Source of the DNA: Thiovibrio frasassiensis
Lineage (GTDB): Bacteria; Desulfobacterota; Desulfobulbia; Desulfobulbales; Desulfurivibrionaceae
NCBI RefSeq assembly: GCF_029607905.1
Contig: NZ_JAPHEH010000001.1
Location: forward strand, 2,323,530-2,387,529
Direction of reading: 5' to 3'
Length of the DNA stretch: 64,000 bases
Part shown: positions 1-8,242 of the stretch, in pieces
Numbering within the stretch: the first letter of the stretch is position 1
Layout of the letters: each line of letters begins with the position of its first letter
Translations under genes and position numbers: made by a program
Notes under the pieces: model-generated
The model's database searches: none
What the model was told of the DNA's origin: nothing
Seen by the model: the letters and a program-made list of their open reading frames with translations, nothing else

Positions 1-2
1 GC

Positions 3-332
3 AATTCCAACCACTTGCAACAGGTCCTGGTAAACCTGATGCTCAACGCGGTCCAGGCCATGCAACCCAACGGCCGTCTCGATCTGATCGTGGGGGCTGA
101 GCAAAAAGTGGCCCTGATCGTAGTGCGTGACACCGGGGCGGGCATCGCCCCCGAGGCCTTGAGCCATATCTTTGATCCGTTTTTCACCACCAAGAACGAG
201 GGAACCGGACTCGGTCTCTCCTTGAGCTACGCCATTGTCAAGGACCATGGCGGTGACATCGTGGTGGAGAGTGAACCCGGCAAGGGAACGACCTTCAGGC
301 TCACCTTCCCCCAATTGTCCTCGGAAGCCTGA
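3..332 (+). CDS. Histidine kinase, C-terminal fragment (HATPase domain)
   Basis: The gene enters from the left edge, so only the last ~109 residues are seen. They form the ATP-binding domain of a sensor histidine kinase: an N-box (NLMLNAVQAM), a G1 box (DTGAGI), an F-box (IFDPFFTTK) and a G2 box (GTGLGLSLSY). The sequence resembles the kinase domain of the intact kinase at 8243-9664, which suggests duplicated NtrB-like kinases flank this locus. The stop codon is one base from the ATG of the next gene, so the two are probably co-transcribed. Sensor domain, H-box and membrane segments lie outside the window, so the signal is unknown. Confidence 0.9.
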   Translation, partial: NSNHLQQVLVNLMLNAVQAMQPNGRLDLIVGAEQKVALIVVRDTGAGIAPEALSHIFDPFFTTKNEGTGLGLSLSYAIVKDHGGDIVVESEPGKGTTFRLTFPQLSSEA

Positions 333-333
333 A

Positions 334-2880
334 ATGAAGCTCCCCGCCAATCCCTTCTTGAGCACGACAAAAGGCGAAACCGCCTCATTTGCTTCCTCGT
401 TTCGTCTTTTCCGGCGGTTGCTTTCCCTGAACAACACGGTGCTTGAAAAGATCGGCCGCATGGAGGGGGCCCTGGCCGGAGAATATGTCTTTGACCGGAA
501 ATTTTTAAGCGAGGCTGTGGCCGAGTTGAATGAACTGGTGCGGGAGGTGGTCTCCTGCCTGGGCAGTCTGACCAACAACCGCTATCTGGTGCTCTATGAT
601 TGTTATGAGGAGATTGCCGGGAAACTTTCCGGCCTGGCTTTGGAATATGCCGGACCCTATGACCGGAGCCTTACCTTGGCCTATCCGCTGCTGAACAGCG
701 ATTTCGAGGAGCTGGTTGGGGGGAAGAACGCGGTCTTAAGCGAGATCCGCAACCGACTGCACCTGCGGACCCCGGACGGTTTTGCCATCACTGCTGCTGC
801 TTACCGTGGGTTCATGGAGGCAAACGGACTTTTTGCGGCCATTGATTCTATCTCTGCGGGCACGGCCTCCAGTCGCGATCGTTCGGCGGCTATCAGCCGT
901 CTTATCGATCAGGCCCGTTTCCCGGAGGTGCTGGTTGCGGCGGTGAAAGACGGGTTGAAAGAATTGCTCAATCGGGCTGGCGGTCCGGCTCCCTTGGCGG
1001 TCCGCTCAAGCGGGTTGGGGGAGGATGCCGAAACCCGAAGCTTTGCCGGACAATTTCATTCGGTGCTTGCAGTGCGGCCCGAACTCTCTTCGGTGCTCGA
1101 AGCGTACCGTGCGGTGATCACCTCCCGCTTTTCGGTTGCGGCCCTGGAGTATCTTGGACCAGCGGCCACCAGCCGGGATCTTCCCATGGCTGCAGGGGTG
1201 CAGCCGATGATCCAGGGCAGGATTGCAGGAGTGACATACAGCCGCGTCCCGGAGTCGCCGGAGAAAAATCAACTGCTCATCACCGCCCTGCGCGGTTCGG
1301 CCCACGACCTGGTATCAGGACGGAGGCAGGCGGAACGTTTTGTCTTGAGCCGATTGTGGCCTTTTACCCCCTTGAGCAGCGAGCTTGTTGTGGAGGAGGA
1401 TTTTCCCTCAACCAGGAAAGCGCTCGATATGCTGCCCAGCGGCCTACGCCGTGGCTCGGCAACCCTTACCCCCAAGGAGCTGGCCAAGCTTGCCGAACAG
1501 GCGCTTTTGTTGGAAAAAACCTTCGGCGAAGCGCAGGATATCGAGTGGGCCTTGGCGGATGAACCGGTGATTCTTCAGAGCCGCGCTCTCTCCTTGCCCG
1601 CCAAACCACCGCCTCGGCCCGGGGAGCTGGCCGCCGAGCTGGCTGCCGCCACCCCGCTCATGTCCGGCAAAGGGCAGGTCGCCCAGCTCGGTATCGCGGC
1701 AGGAAGGGTGGTGCATGTGGATCAGAACACCGATCCGGAGCAATTCCCGGTGGGGGCCATTGCCGTGGCCCGTTTCCCCAGCCCGCAACTGAGCCCCATT
1801 GTCTGGCGGGCCGCCGCCATGATTACCGAGATCGGCGGCCCCACCGGACATCTGGCCACCATTGCCCGGGAATACCGGACTCCGGCCCTGTTCGGAACCG
1901 GCGAGGCGATCAACCTCCTTGCCGAGGGCGCTGAGGTGACGGTGGATGTGGAAAACAAACAGGTCTATCAGGGGATCATCGAGGGGCTGGTCCGTCTGCA
2001 TGCTGCAGAGCAGGATGACTACCGCGCCTCCCAGGAGCTGCGGATTCTGCGCCGGATCCTGCGCTGGGTGGCACCCATCACCCTGTCCGACCCAACCTCC
2101 CGTGATTTCAAGGCGGAAAACTGCCGCACCTTCCACGATATCCTCCGTTTTGCCCACGAAAAGGCCATTGACGCGCTGATCCATTTTCATGCCGACCGGA
2201 GCGGCTCCCAGGAGGAGTTGAGCCGGTCGGTGCGGCTGCCGATCCCGCTCAAGCTGCGGGTCATCGATCTGGGTTCGGGGCTGCGGCCGGAGGCACCGGC
2301 AACTGGCGCAATCAGTATGGAAATGCTGAACAGCAGGCCCCTGAACGCCATCCTCCATGGTTTTCTCAAGGATGACCAAGGTGGCAGGGAACCGGCGCCT
2401 CTCGGGTTGAGAGATATCCTGGCCGGGATCAGCAAACCGTTGGCCCTGCTTACCGGCCCTGCCTATCCCGGCGACAACCTGGGGATCATTGCCGAGCATT
2501 ACTGCAACCTCTGCCTGCGCCTGGGCTACCACCTCAATGTGGTGGACGCCTACATGTCGCCCGACCCGGACAACAATTACATCTACTTCCGGTTTGCCGG
2601 CGGCATGGCCGAGAAGGCCAAGCGCGAGTGGCGGGCCCGCTTGATCAGCGCCATCCTCTCCGGCCTCTACTTTAAGGTGGAACGCAAGGGCGACCTGGTG
2701 ATCGCCAAGGCCAGAAATCTCGATATTCCGAGGATGGAACGGGTGCTGGTTCGTCTCGGGGAGCTGATTTCTTTCACCCGGCAGCTTGATGTGCGGATGC
2801 GCGACGAAGCGGCCATCGAAGAGTTTTTTCAGCGTTTTCTCGTAAGCATCAAGCAGGAGCAGGATGGGGGGGAGGGGTAA
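334..2880 (+). CDS. PEP synthase/PPDK-like phosphotransferase, paralogue A
   Basis: 848 aa. The ATG at 334 is one base after the upstream stop; the frame is open back to 235, but that part overlaps the kinase. A helical N-terminal region (1-120) is followed by a PPDK-type ATP-grasp domain with GGKN (K131), VRSS (R224), DIEW (402-405) and QSR (Q415, R417). A swivel phospho-His domain follows, GGPTGHLATIARE, with His506. The PEP/pyruvate TIM barrel of PEP synthase is absent. Instead there is a ~270-residue C-terminal domain shared with the paralogues at 2864 and 10056, with HDILRFAHEK near 601 and an NNYIYFRFAGG stretch. Expected chemistry is ATP-dependent phosphorylation of the His and transfer to an unknown acceptor, as in rifampicin phosphotransferase architecture. 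The substrate is not deducible. Confidence 0.85.
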   Translation: MKLPANPFLSTTKGETASFASSFRLFRRLLSLNNTVLEKIGRMEGALAGEYVFDRKFLSEAVAELNELVREVVSCLGSLTNNRYLVLYDCYEEIAGKLSGLALEYAGPYDRSLTLAYPLLNSDFEELVGGKNAVLSEIRNRLHLRTPDGFAITAAAYRGFMEANGLFAAIDSISAGTASSRDRSAAISRLIDQARFPEVLVAAVKDGLKELLNRAGGPAPLAVRSSGLGEDAETRSFAGQFHSVLAVRPELSSVLEAYRAVITSRFSVAALEYLGPAATSRDLPMAAGVQPMIQGRIAGVTYSRVPESPEKNQLLITALRGSAHDLVSGRRQAERFVLSRLWPFTPLSSELVVEEDFPSTRKALDMLPSGLRRGSATLTPKELAKLAEQALLLEKTFGEAQDIEWALADEPVILQSRALSLPAKPPPRPGELAAELAAATPLMSGKGQVAQLGIAAGRVVHVDQNTDPEQFPVGAIAVARFPSPQLSPIVWRAAAMITEIGGPTGHLATIAREYRTPALFGTGEAINLLAEGAEVTVDVENKQVYQGIIEGLVRLHAAEQDDYRASQELRILRRILRWVAPITLSDPTSRDFKAENCRTFHDILRFAHEKAIDALIHFHADRSGSQEELSRSVRLPIPLKLRVIDLGSGLRPEAPATGAISMEMLNSRPLNAILHGFLKDDQGGREPAPLGLRDILAGISKPLALLTGPAYPGDNLGIIAEHYCNLCLRLGYHLNVVDAYMSPDPDNNYIYFRFAGGMAEKAKREWRARLISAILSGLYFKVERKGDLVIAKARNLDIPRMERVLVRLGELISFTRQLDVRMRDEAAIEEFFQRFLVSIKQEQDGGEG

Positions 2881-5497
2881 GGTGCGTCGCTGGCTCAGGA
2901 AACAGCTCGATCGACAGCTCGGCAAACTGCGCCAGGCTCGGCAACAGCGGAAAACGGATTCGCAACAGCTTCTCAAGGCGCGCTATCATGTGTTCCGCGC
3001 CCTCTTGGCCAGCAACAACCGGGCCGTGGACTGCCTTACCGAAATCAGTATCCATCTCCGCCTGCAGGGGGATTCCTTGGGCCTTGCCCAATTGATCCAC
3101 CGCCTGATCGAAGAAACCGCCGAAATGATCGCCCGGTTGGAAAACCTGGCCAGTGGCCGGTACCGGGGGCTGCAGGTCGCCCACCACGCCGTTGCCCAAC
3201 GGTTGCAGGCAACCCTTGCCGGTCTCACCTCCAGCGGGAATGTCCCCTCTGTCCTCCCCCTTGCCCAGATCCATTCAGGTCTGAAGGACCAAACCGGCAA
3301 CAAGGCTGCGGCTCTGGCCGAACTGCGCAAGAACGGTCTGCCGGTGCCGGATGGCTTTGTGATTACCCTGGCGGGGTGCCGTTTTTTCCTGGAACATGGT
3401 GGACTCTCGATGGAGCTGGTCCATCTTTTGGCCACGCAAGGGGCGGACAAAGAAAAAAATGTCTCCAGTGCCACCGCAGCGCAGGTAAAGGGGTTGATTA
3501 CCGGGGCGGTGATCCCGCCGGTCTTGGCCGAGGAAATCACGGAGGCGGCCCGGGTATTTTTTGAAAACGGGAAACCCTTGGCGGTGCGCAGCAGCAGTAT
3601 CAGCGAGGATGGCCGTCATCATTCCTTCGCCGGCCAGTTCAGTTCCGTGCTCAATGTCTGTGATGCAGCGCAGTTTCTTGAGGCATTCAAACAGGTGGTG
3701 GCCAGCAACTTCAATGCGCGCAGTCTGGCCTACCGCCTCAATGCCGGCCTGGACCCCCTCCGTTTCGACATGGCCGTTCTCTGTCTGGAGATGGTGGAGG
3801 CCCGCGCCGCCGGGGTTTTGTTGACCCGTTCCCCGCAAGAGCCGGAAAGCGGGCAGATGCTGATCAGCGCGGTGCCGGGCTTGGGAGAGGCTGCGGTCTC
3901 CGGCAGCGCCGCTACGGATCTTTATCTGGTGAATGCTGACGGCCAGGTGGATTGGACTCGCTCTACCATCGCCGACAAGGAGCGCTTGCTTGTCTGCGAA
4001 AAGGCAGGCGGCGTGGTCTGGCAAGAGCTGGCTGTGGAGGCGAGAAACCAGCCGGTCCTCGGTGAAGGGGAACTGCGGTCTTTGGCCGGCTGGGGCAGAG
4101 AACTGGAAAAGCGCGAAGGCATGCCCCTGGATCTGGAGTGGGCGGTGAATCCGGAGGGCGCTGTGGTCATCCTCCAGGTGCGTCCCATGACCACCATGGG
4201 TATCCAGACTGGCGACAACCGGGAGGAAAAATCCTCTCCGCTGCTGCAGGGGGTAATCTCCTCGGGCGGGCGGGCCAGCGGCCGGGTGCTCTTGGTGAAG
4301 AGCCGAAGGGATTTTGAGCATCTTCCCCAGGAACCGGTGGTCTTGGTCATGCACCAGAGCTTTGTCGAAGCGGCCAATCTCCTGGGACAGGTGGCGGCGG
4401 TGCTGGTGGAGTTGGGCAGTCCGGCAGACCATCTGGCCTGCGTGGCCCGGGAGCAGGAAACCCCCATGCTCTGCGGGATGCAAGAGGCGTCCGCCGTCTT
4501 GAGCGAGGGACAGTGGCTCACGGTGGACGGCAGTCACGGCAGGGTCTACAAGGCCACCGCCGATGAGATCGCTGCCACGGAAAAGCGCTGGCAAAATGGT
4601 CCGCCGCAGCCACACAGGATGCGGGTGCCCCTGCCCCCGTTGCACCGGGAGTTGCAGGAATTGGTGACGGTCCTGCATCTCACCGATGCTTACGGCCCCA
4701 CTTTTTCCATTCTTGAATGCAAATCGCTCCACGATATCGTCCGCTTTGTTCATGAAAAGGCGGTGCTGGCCATGTTCCACGCCGGCGACGAGTTGCTGGA
4801 GGAAAATTTCGGCGCCGTACATGCCATCGATGCACCGGTGCCCTTCTTTGTCAGCGTTATCGACATGGGCGGAGGACTGGCCCTTACCGGTCCGCTCCGG
4901 AGACGCATCCCGCCGGAAGCGGTGGTCTCCCGGCCCTTTCAGGCCCTTTGGCAAGGGATCACCACCCCAGGCCTGCACTGGGGGCCGCCGCCAGGCGGAG
5001 CGCCCATGGGTTCGGTGATGTCCTCCTTCCTCACCGACCAGAAGTCGGAACGGCCCATCGGCATGCCGAATTATGCCATGGTCAGCCGCGATTACTGCAA
5101 TATGAACGCCCGGATGGATTTTCATTTCATCATGATCGATGCGGTGGCATCGCTTGAGCCGCGGAGCAACCATATCAAATTCCGTTTCAAGGGCGGCGGC
5201 ACTTCTCTTGAGCGGCGACGCCGTCGCGCCCTGTGCATTGGCGAGATCTTTGAACAGCATGGTTTCTTTGTTGATGTCAAGGAGGATCTGGTCAACGCCT
5301 CGTTGCAGGGGGCCTCCAGGGAGGCCATCGAGGAAAAGCTTGTCATGGTTGGGAGGATTCTCGGCTTCACCCGCTTGCTTGACGCGGCCATGGGTACCGA
5401 CGCGATGATCCCGGCGGTGGCCCGCGCCTTTATGGAAGGAAATTATGCGCTTGTCGGCCTGACCGACAACGAAGAAACCGCGCAGGTGGCCGGATGA
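2864..5497 (+). CDS. PEP synthase/PPDK-like phosphotransferase, paralogue B
   Basis: 877 aa. The start overlaps the previous gene by 17 bp, with AGGAG about 7 bases before the ATG. The N-terminus is very basic (RRWLRKQLDRQ), then helical. The ATP-grasp part reads TGNKAAALAEL, so the usual GGKN is GNKA with K147 kept, followed by LAVRSSS, DLEW and LQVRP. The swivel motif is GSPADHLACVARE: the phospho-acceptor His is kept, but the preceding Gly-Gly-x-Thr is altered. The C-terminal domain repeats the family motifs HDIVRFVHEK, VIDMGGGL and NHIKFRFKGG. This is the most divergent of the three paralogues, perhaps with a different acceptor or reduced activity. Translationally coupled to both neighbours. 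Confidence 0.85.
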   Translation: MGGRGKVRRWLRKQLDRQLGKLRQARQQRKTDSQQLLKARYHVFRALLASNNRAVDCLTEISIHLRLQGDSLGLAQLIHRLIEETAEMIARLENLASGRYRGLQVAHHAVAQRLQATLAGLTSSGNVPSVLPLAQIHSGLKDQTGNKAAALAELRKNGLPVPDGFVITLAGCRFFLEHGGLSMELVHLLATQGADKEKNVSSATAAQVKGLITGAVIPPVLAEEITEAARVFFENGKPLAVRSSSISEDGRHHSFAGQFSSVLNVCDAAQFLEAFKQVVASNFNARSLAYRLNAGLDPLRFDMAVLCLEMVEARAAGVLLTRSPQEPESGQMLISAVPGLGEAAVSGSAATDLYLVNADGQVDWTRSTIADKERLLVCEKAGGVVWQELAVEARNQPVLGEGELRSLAGWGRELEKREGMPLDLEWAVNPEGAVVILQVRPMTTMGIQTGDNREEKSSPLLQGVISSGGRASGRVLLVKSRRDFEHLPQEPVVLVMHQSFVEAANLLGQVAAVLVELGSPADHLACVAREQETPMLCGMQEASAVLSEGQWLTVDGSHGRVYKATADEIAATEKRWQNGPPQPHRMRVPLPPLHRELQELVTVLHLTDAYGPTFSILECKSLHDIVRFVHEKAVLAMFHAGDELLEENFGAVHAIDAPVPFFVSVIDMGGGLALTGPLRRRIPPEAVVSRPFQALWQGITTPGLHWGPPPGGAPMGSVMSSFLTDQKSERPIGMPNYAMVSRDYCNMNARMDFHFIMIDAVASLEPRSNHIKFRFKGGGTSLERRRRRALCIGEIFEQHGFFVDVKEDLVNASLQGASREAIEEKLVMVGRILGFTRLLDAAMGTDAMIPAVARAFMEGNYALVGLTDNEETAQVAG

Positions 5498-7035
5498 GCA
5501 AGGAGATGTTGGTAGGTTTAGAGAAAATGCAAGCCCTGAAAGCACTGGGCGATCGCTATGGCTGCCCATGGGTGGAGTATCAGGAATCGGTGACCGGTCC
5601 CCAGTTGCTTTTGTGGAAACTCGACATGGCACAGCTCCGGGCGGAGGGCTGGTTTCCGCGCATTGTCAGTGATGGTCGGGCCACGATAATTGCCGATGTG
5701 CCCAGCCCCGCCCTGGCCGACAAGGTCCGTAAGACGCTCGGCGTGCAGGAGGTCGAGTTTCAGGTCACCCTGCCCGGAGATCTCACTCGGATCTTCGAGC
5801 ATAATCAGGATCTCAACCCCGGCTTTCCCGCTACAGCCGGACGGACCCCGCTGGCCAAGGTCCGTACCTATCTGGCAGGGCGGCGTTCCCTGTTTACCCA
5901 TTACCGGACTCTGCTGGCCAAGAGCCGTACCGGCCTGGCTTTTATCCGCACCGGTCTTTCCTTTGTCACCATCGGGCTGCTCTTTCTCCGTTTGGCTGGC
6001 GGCGGGTATTACCTGTTTTTGGAGATACCCCTTCTGATAAGCGGCCTGATCATGGTCTATGACGGCCTCAAGTGGTATCTGCCGGCCCGGGCGATTTATG
6101 CCGCCCTGCCTCCCTGCGTCGATACCGGCGCCACCGGGGGAACCAGCGTGCTTGAGGCATATAACGAGTACATTGCCCCGGAGTTTCGCCGCAGCCAGGT
6201 AGTGGAAGGAGCCGAGGCGCAACGGCAAGGGTGGACCTCTCTCTCGCCGGTGATGCGGCGCCGTTATCTGGCCAGCGACCGGACCGATCTGGCCGAAGAG
6301 CGGACGCTGCTTGCCTGTTTTCGGACCAGGATGGCCAAGGTCCGTACCGGATTGGCCTTTACCCGCACCGGCTTTGCTTTTATCAGCCTTGGCCTAGGTC
6401 TCTTGCGCCAATTTCAGGCTAGCCGTTGGCTGGTCTTGGATCTCGGCTTCATCGGCATCGGCGCGGTTATGGGTCTGGAAGGCTTTTTCTGGTATCTGCG
6501 CGGCCGGCGGGCAGGGGTGGAAGGGCAGAGGTCGGTGCGGCAAAAAACCGGCATGCCCACCATCTGGGATTATTTTTTCCCCCACAGCCATGCCATGCCC
6601 GGCGTTGTCATAAACCCCATGACCCTGCCGGTAAAAAGCTCTCATGCTCCAGGGATCTGGGCGACCACCGGGGTTGCCTTGGAGCGGACCGTCTTGGCCG
6701 AGCGCCGCAATGTTATGGCCCGTTTGCGGACAGTCATGGCTCGGGCTCGGACCGGTTTTGCCTTTATCCGCACCGGACTCAGCCTCTTTTCCATCGGCGT
6801 TGCCTTTATGCTTTTCTTTAACGACAGCGGCGGCTCCGGTTGGGAGGTTTTCAACTATCTGATGATCGCAAGCGGCCTCCTTTTGGTGACAGACGGCTTT
6901 GTCTGGAGTATTCCGGCCGAGCGGACCCGCCGCCAGTTTCCCTATTGTTACGGTGACATGGAGCTTCCCCTTCCCGATTACGGCATCCCAGCCCGATTCT
7001 GGAAAACCGTGGTGTTCAGCAATGATGCCGCTTGA
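5494..7035 (+). CDS. GspE-N/MshEN-like domain fused to three DUF202 membrane domains
   Basis: 513 aa; the ATG overlaps the previous stop (ATGA). Residues ~5-110 read like the N-terminal domain of type II secretion/type IV pilus ATPases (GspE-N, MshEN): a VEYQES start, a WFPRIVSDGRATIIADVPSP strand region and an LTRIF end. Three DUF202-like units follow, at about 117-200, 255-340 and 390-490. Each begins with Arg-Thr-rich helices (RTLLAKSRTGLAFIRTG, RTRMAKVRTGLAFTRTG, RTVMARARTGFAFIRTG) and continues with two hydrophobic helices. DUF202 is also the membrane domain of yeast Vtc proteins, which make and translocate polyphosphate. No secretion ATPase domain is present. Probably an inner-membrane protein with a cytosolic sensing or docking domain; function unknown. 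Confidence 0.75.
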   Translation: MSKEMLVGLEKMQALKALGDRYGCPWVEYQESVTGPQLLLWKLDMAQLRAEGWFPRIVSDGRATIIADVPSPALADKVRKTLGVQEVEFQVTLPGDLTRIFEHNQDLNPGFPATAGRTPLAKVRTYLAGRRSLFTHYRTLLAKSRTGLAFIRTGLSFVTIGLLFLRLAGGGYYLFLEIPLLISGLIMVYDGLKWYLPARAIYAALPPCVDTGATGGTSVLEAYNEYIAPEFRRSQVVEGAEAQRQGWTSLSPVMRRRYLASDRTDLAEERTLLACFRTRMAKVRTGLAFTRTGFAFISLGLGLLRQFQASRWLVLDLGFIGIGAVMGLEGFFWYLRGRRAGVEGQRSVRQKTGMPTIWDYFFPHSHAMPGVVINPMTLPVKSSHAPGIWATTGVALERTVLAERRNVMARLRTVMARARTGFAFIRTGLSLFSIGVAFMLFFNDSGGSGWEVFNYLMIASGLLLVTDGFVWSIPAERTRRQFPYCYGDMELPLPDYGIPARFWKTVVFSNDAA

Positions 7036-8236
7036 TCCCCAGACATTGATGCAGCCCTTCTCCGGGCTTGCCTTCTCCGGACCGGGGATGCTTACGGAAG
7101 CGGCGCAAGCGGCGGTATTGCGCGGAGTGCCGTTGGCCCGTATTCTTCATGCCGAATACGGGGTGACGCGGGAGGCGCTTCTTTCTGCCCTGCGAGAGCA
7201 TTACCGCTGTGGTTCCATCGAATATGACGAGCGTCTTCCCATCCCTCCTGAATTGCTCAACACTCTGACGGCCAGCCAACTTGGCATCAGCGACTGGTTT
7301 CCGGTGATTAAGGATGCTGACGGAACCATCGTTATTGCCGCTTGCAACCCAACGGATCCTGCCATGCGCTCGGAGGTCGAGCGGGTTTTTGGGCCGGCCC
7401 CCTACGAATTCCGGGTGGCTCTGCCGGATGACATCTCCTGGTATCTCCAGGATTTTCTCCATGCCAAGCCGGGTCTGCTCATCGGCACCGAACGCACCGG
7501 CCTGGCCTTCTGGCGCAATACCATGGCCCAATGGCGGACCCGGCTGGCCTGCTACCGAACCGATCTGGCCCGTGCTCGCACCGCCCTGGCTTTTGTCCGA
7601 GCGGGACTCGCCCTGGCCGCCATCTCCCGGACCCTCTCGAGCAGCCCAAGATATGCCGAGCATCCCATGTTTGCCTCTGTTGCCTTGACCATTGGCCTGC
7701 TGCTTCTTGTCGCCTCCCTGCCCACCTATCTCCGGGTGCGGCGTTCCCGGTTGACCCCGCCCAGGGATCAGACCTTGGTCGAGGTGACCGGTGCCACCTT
7801 GAGTTTCCTGGAAAATTACCAGAGCCTTGCGCAGGGCGGGCAGGGAAAGCGAAGCAAGGAAACCATGCTGGCGCGGCTCGGCGATCTGCTCGGCAACTAC
7901 TGCACCATATTGTACCCTTCGCCTCCCAGTCGGGAACGCACGCACCTGGCGCGGGAACGCAATGTCCTTGCCGCCCAGCGCACCATTGCCGGCTGTTACC
8001 GGACCATCTATGCCCGGGCCCGTACCGGTCTGGCCTTCATCCGCACCGGTGTCGCTTTTATGAGTATCGGGATCGGTTTGATCGGCTATTTCGGCCTGGG
8101 GTTCAAGACGCTTTTTGACGCAATCCTGATCCTGATCGGCTTGCTGATGATCATCGATGGCGGGCTCTGGTATCTGCCGGTACGCAAAGAACAGGCAGAG
8201 CTGCCGAGAACCCGGAGTGCCGCACTGGCGGGGTGA
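7022..8236 (+). CDS. MshEN-like domain fused to two DUF202 membrane domains
   Basis: 404 aa; overlaps the previous gene by 14 bp. The frame is open from 6899, but the ATG pair at 7022/7025 gives the natural N-terminus. Residues ~20-148 form a fuller GspE-N/MshEN-type domain: GVPLARILHAEYGVTREALL, then SIEYDERLPIPPELL, then WFPVIKDADGTIVIAACNP. Some MshEN domains bind c-di-GMP; whether this one does is not visible. DUF202-like units lie at about 155-245 and 300-395, each with the RTALAFVRAG or RTGLAFIRTG signature plus hydrophobic helices. It is a shorter paralogue of the upstream gene, so the locus encodes five DUF202 units in all. The kinase gene starts 6 bases downstream. Confidence 0.75.
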   Translation: MMPLDPQTLMQPFSGLAFSGPGMLTEAAQAAVLRGVPLARILHAEYGVTREALLSALREHYRCGSIEYDERLPIPPELLNTLTASQLGISDWFPVIKDADGTIVIAACNPTDPAMRSEVERVFGPAPYEFRVALPDDISWYLQDFLHAKPGLLIGTERTGLAFWRNTMAQWRTRLACYRTDLARARTALAFVRAGLALAAISRTLSSSPRYAEHPMFASVALTIGLLLLVASLPTYLRVRRSRLTPPRDQTLVEVTGATLSFLENYQSLAQGGQGKRSKETMLARLGDLLGNYCTILYPSPPSRERTHLARERNVLAAQRTIAGCYRTIYARARTGLAFIRTGVAFMSIGIGLIGYFGLGFKTLFDAILILIGLLMIIDGGLWYLPVRKEQAELPRTRSAALAG

Positions 8237-8242
8237 AGAGCA

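Noticed and set aside
3275-5632. A 785-codon minus-strand frame opposite paralogue B
   Set aside because: Same shadow pattern; no motif and no ribosome-binding site.
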